Shown: one piece after another, positions 61,853 through 64,000 of the stretch
Layout of the letters: each line of letters begins with the position of its first letter
Numbering within the stretch: the first letter of the stretch is position 1
Source: Puffinus mauretanicus
Taxonomy: Eukaryota > Chordata > Aves > Procellariiformes > Procellariidae
Assembly: GCA_023333565.1 (NCBI GenBank)
Contig: JAJKFH010001977.1
Span: forward strand, 267,647 to 331,646
Length of the DNA: 64,000 bases
Direction of reading: 5' to 3'
Position numbers and translations under genes: made by a program
The notes under the pieces: model-generated
Database searches by the model: none
What the model saw: the letters and a program-made list of their open reading frames with translations, nothing else
What the model was told of the DNA's origin: nothing

Positions 61853-62383
61853 ACCATCGAGAGAGCACCATCTTAGAGAAACTAGACTGAGTTAAAGCAG
61901 AAGCCTCTGACGTTTTTTCCTTGTTCTTGGAGGTGCTACTTTGCTATGGAGTAAAGTGCAACTAAATCTAACATCCATTGCCCAGCATGTTGCATCATCT
62001 TTGTTATCTCTCAAATTGTTACCTAGAAAATCACAGGAAAAGGCAATGGTTTGGAAAGGGTACAGCTGTCTGTCAAAATCCTTTTCTCAGGTCCATTCTA
62101 TGATTAGGAATTGAGCATGAAGGAGAGAAATGTCGTCAATAGAAAAGGCCTTCCTGTAACTCTCTGCTCCGTATAGGCCTTGAATTAAGCTCTGAGAGCA
62201 GTATCGTCCTATGCTGTGGCAACCCCTTGTCACAATCTTTGGAAGCCCAGACTGCACAGTAGCCTATGAAGTGATCTTGCAGGAATCAAAGCAGGTTTCC
62301 AAAGACCTCTGCTTGGGCTTTAGCTGGAGTCTTCACAAAATGTTTTAGTTTCAGCAGAACAGCTTTTCCTGAAGGAGGCAACA
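61853..62383. other. Moderate-GC non-coding stretch before the CR1
   Basis: No open frame of note. The composition is more balanced than the desert to its left. It could be transcribed sequence such as an untranslated region, but there is no clear AATAAA signal near its end. A CCATTCTATGATTAGG word at 62094-62109 resembles a CR1 tail but stands alone. Confidence 0.35.
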
Positions 62384-63142
62384 TTATTGGTCCTGCACTT
62401 GGGTCACAACAACGCCATGCAACACTACAGGCTTGGGGAAGAGTGGCGGGAAAGCTGCCTGATGGAAAAGGTCTTGGGGGTATTGGTCGACAGCTGGCTG
62501 AATATGACCCGGCAGTGTGCCCAGGTGGCCAAGAAGGCCAATGGCATCCTGGCCTGTATCAGAAATAGTGTGGCCAGCAGGAATAGGGAGGTGATCGTGC
62601 CTCTGTACTCGGCACTGGTGAGGCCGCACCTCGAATACTGTGTTCAGTTTTGGGCCCCTCACTACAAGAAAGACATTGAGGTGCTGGAGCGTGTCCAGAG
62701 AAGGGCAATGAAGCTGGTGAAGGGTCTGGAGAACAAGTCTTATGAGGAGCGGCTGAGGGAACTGGGTTTGTTTAGTCTGGAGAAGAGGGGGCTGAGGGGA
62801 GACCTCATCACTCTCTACAACTACCTGAGAGGAGGCTGTAGCGAGGTGGGTGTTGGTCTCTTCTCCCAAGTAACAAGCGATAGGACAAGAGGAAGCGACC
62901 TCAAGTTGCACCAGGGGACGTTTAGATTGGACATTAGGAAAAAATTTTTCACTGAAAGGGTTGTCAAGCATTGGAACAGGCTGCCTAGGGAAGTGGTTGA
63001 GTCATCATCCCTGGAAGTATTTAAAAGACATGTAGATGTGGCTCTTAGGGATGTAGTTTAGTGGTGGACTTGGCAGTGTTAGGTTTATAGTTGGATTCGA
63101 TGATCTTAAAGGTCTTTTCCAACCTAAATGATTCTATGATTA
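62384..63142 (+). mobile_element. CR1 LINE 3' end, comparatively young, 5'-truncated
   Basis: This is the best-preserved CR1 copy in the window. An uninterrupted frame of 225 codons including the stop (62387-63061) encodes the C-terminal part of the CR1 ORF2 reverse transcriptase. It carries the hallmark [17 protein letters not shown] segment, then [28 protein letters not shown] and the terminal [19 protein letters not shown]. The endonuclease and the catalytic FADD box lie upstream of the truncation and are absent, so no active enzyme can be made. The frame begins at a TTG, not an ATG, and is simply the open remainder of a longer gene. The 3' untranslated part contains AAAGGTCTTTTCCAACCTAA and ends in the CR1 terminal ATTCTATGAT repeat at about 63131-63142. 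The absence of stops implies later insertion than the other CR1 copies here. Confidence 0.97.
62387..63061 (+). pseudogene. CR1 ORF2 C-terminal remnant (reverse transcriptase)
   Basis: A 224-residue open remainder of the LINE ORF2 protein, lacking the N-terminal endonuclease and the reverse transcriptase catalytic core. It has no ATG at its start and no promoter, so it is not expected to be translated. In an intact element the protein nicks target DNA and primes reverse transcription of the CR1 RNA. The 195-codon minus-strand frame over the same bases is its antisense shadow. Confidence 0.9.
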
Positions 63143-63916
63143 TTGCCGAGTTCTGAATCCATGTTATACAGGAGGTCAGATGAGGTAATATTTTGGTTCT
63201 TTCCAGTCCAAAAGCTGTTTTAATGAAATTTTTCTTTTTGAATTTGCTAAAGAAACCTTCAGCAAACATTTAGGGGAGAATTTTGCCGTAGCTGTTTAGC
63301 AGCATCTGGACACAGTAGTTGCCATCTCTGCAAAGTCTGTTATTTTCTGTTCATCAGTTGCATTCTGTCCTTCTTTTCTGTCTTCTTCCTTTTCTGCTTA
63401 GTGGACGATTTCCCAGTGTGCTGCTCTGACATGAGATATTCCATCAATGAGTCTCTGGACCTAAAATATTTAAATGTTTACAGCACTGTCTTTCTAGGCA
63501 TGCCACAGAGTATTTCCAGGCCAAAACTGTGCATACACAACCATTCTTCATCTCACATAGTACAAGACAGGCACGCTAAATCAACTGCCGTTTCCCCAGT
63601 GACAAAAAAATAAAATAAAATTGGTTCAACAAAGCAGCTCACTGTGAGGATCCACAGACTCCTCAGACCTCTGAATGCTGCACACTCCAGCTCTCCAGTG
63701 TGGTAGTGGACAGTGCATTGATACACCACTCTGCTTTTAGTTTTTTAATAGCCAGGCCAGATCCTTTTCTTTTTTTTTCTTCAAAGAAATTTCAAGGAAA
63801 AAAAATCTGTCAAATAGAGATGATATGCATTTCCTTCCTCTTCATATCCCCTTCTCCAGTCACGAATATTTCCCAGTTGTGTTGTGTGGCTCTATCCCTG
63901 TTAGTGTCTACTTAAC
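63143..63916. other. Non-coding stretch, no gene seen
   Basis: No supportable gene between the CR1 end and the LTR edge. The two plus-strand frames of about 70 codons have no recognisable features. Confidence 0.5.
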
Positions 63917-64000
63917 TGTTGTGGTTTAACCCCAGCCAGCAACGAAGCACCACACAACCTGGTGGGGTTGCATGGAGTTATTGGGCACCAAAGCCAGCTC
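63917..64000 (-). mobile_element. Edge of a second ERV LTR, cut by the window end
   Basis: TGTTGTGGTTTAACCCCAGC at 63917 matches the first bases of the LTR at 26533, including the following AGCA-rich and CACCAC words. By analogy with that copy it lies on the minus strand, so this is its 3' end. After about 45 bases the sequence departs from the other copy (GGTGGGGTTGCATGGAG instead of the expected GCTCACTCACTC part). It may therefore be a different subfamily, or rearranged. Whether it is a solo LTR or part of a provirus cannot be seen. Confidence 0.7.

Noticed and set aside
62384..62971. 195-codon open frame on the minus strand
   Set aside because: It lies exactly antisense to the intact CR1 ORF2 frame and has no independent features; it is a shadow.
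1..64000. CRISPR arrays, bacterial operons, rRNA or tRNA genes
   Set aside because: No regularly spaced repeats, ribosome-binding-site-led gene series, or cloverleaf/rRNA sequence was seen; the repeats show a vertebrate (bird) genome.
1..64000. Telomeric or centromeric satellite
   Set aside because: No TTAGGG arrays and no long tandem satellite are present.

Overview
This window looks like low-gene-density bird nuclear DNA, probably from a neoavian species. It is AT-rich and CpG-poor, with long stretches lacking any convincing coding frame. Its recognisable repeats are those of a bird genome: CR1 LINE fragments of several ages, sparse MIR-like SINE relics, and a solo endogenous retrovirus LTR of the bird ERVL-like type. 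Nothing prokaryotic is present: no operons, no CRISPR array, no rRNA and no recognisable tRNA. I did not recognise a single conserved protein-coding gene. Almost all open frames of 60 codons or more look like chance frames or antisense shadows of repeats.

Layout. From 1 to about 12.9 kb the DNA is mostly featureless, with a MIR-like relic (3.8 kb), a long T tract (5.3 kb) and a GC-rich island with a good splice-donor-like site (8.5-8.9 kb). A decayed CR1 internal fragment lies at 12.9-13.3 kb. At 16.25-16.43 kb there is an unidentified exon-like open segment with plausible splice sites at both ends. CR1 3' ends lie at 21.0 and 22.2 kb, a foldback hairpin at 23.1 kb and a second GC-rich patch at 25.4 kb. 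A complete solo LTR with an ATAAG target duplication occupies 26.5-27.05 kb, and another CR1 3' end lies at 29.7-30.2 kb. Between 34 and 46.4 kb are several strongly decayed CR1 copies of the old CR1-L/L3-like kind, two of which keep remnants of the reverse transcriptase catalytic box, plus a MIR-like relic at 43.1 kb.

The one strong regulatory candidate is a CpG island at about 49.17-49.51 kb with a YY1-type CCAACATGGCG motif. It is the likeliest promoter and first exon in the window, either for a gene whose coding exons lie outside it or for a long non-coding RNA. A 54-nt exon-like segment sits just upstream of it and a T18/A14 palindrome just downstream. From 49.6 to 61.7 kb nothing coding is recognisable; this could be a first intron or intergenic DNA. 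At 61.77-61.85 kb a CAG-repeat-containing segment could be a terminal coding exon. A comparatively young CR1 3' end with an intact 225-codon frame follows at 62.4-63.1 kb. The window ends inside another LTR edge at 63.9 kb.

Family names come from memory of repeat consensus features and were not checked by search. Boundaries of decayed repeats are approximate.
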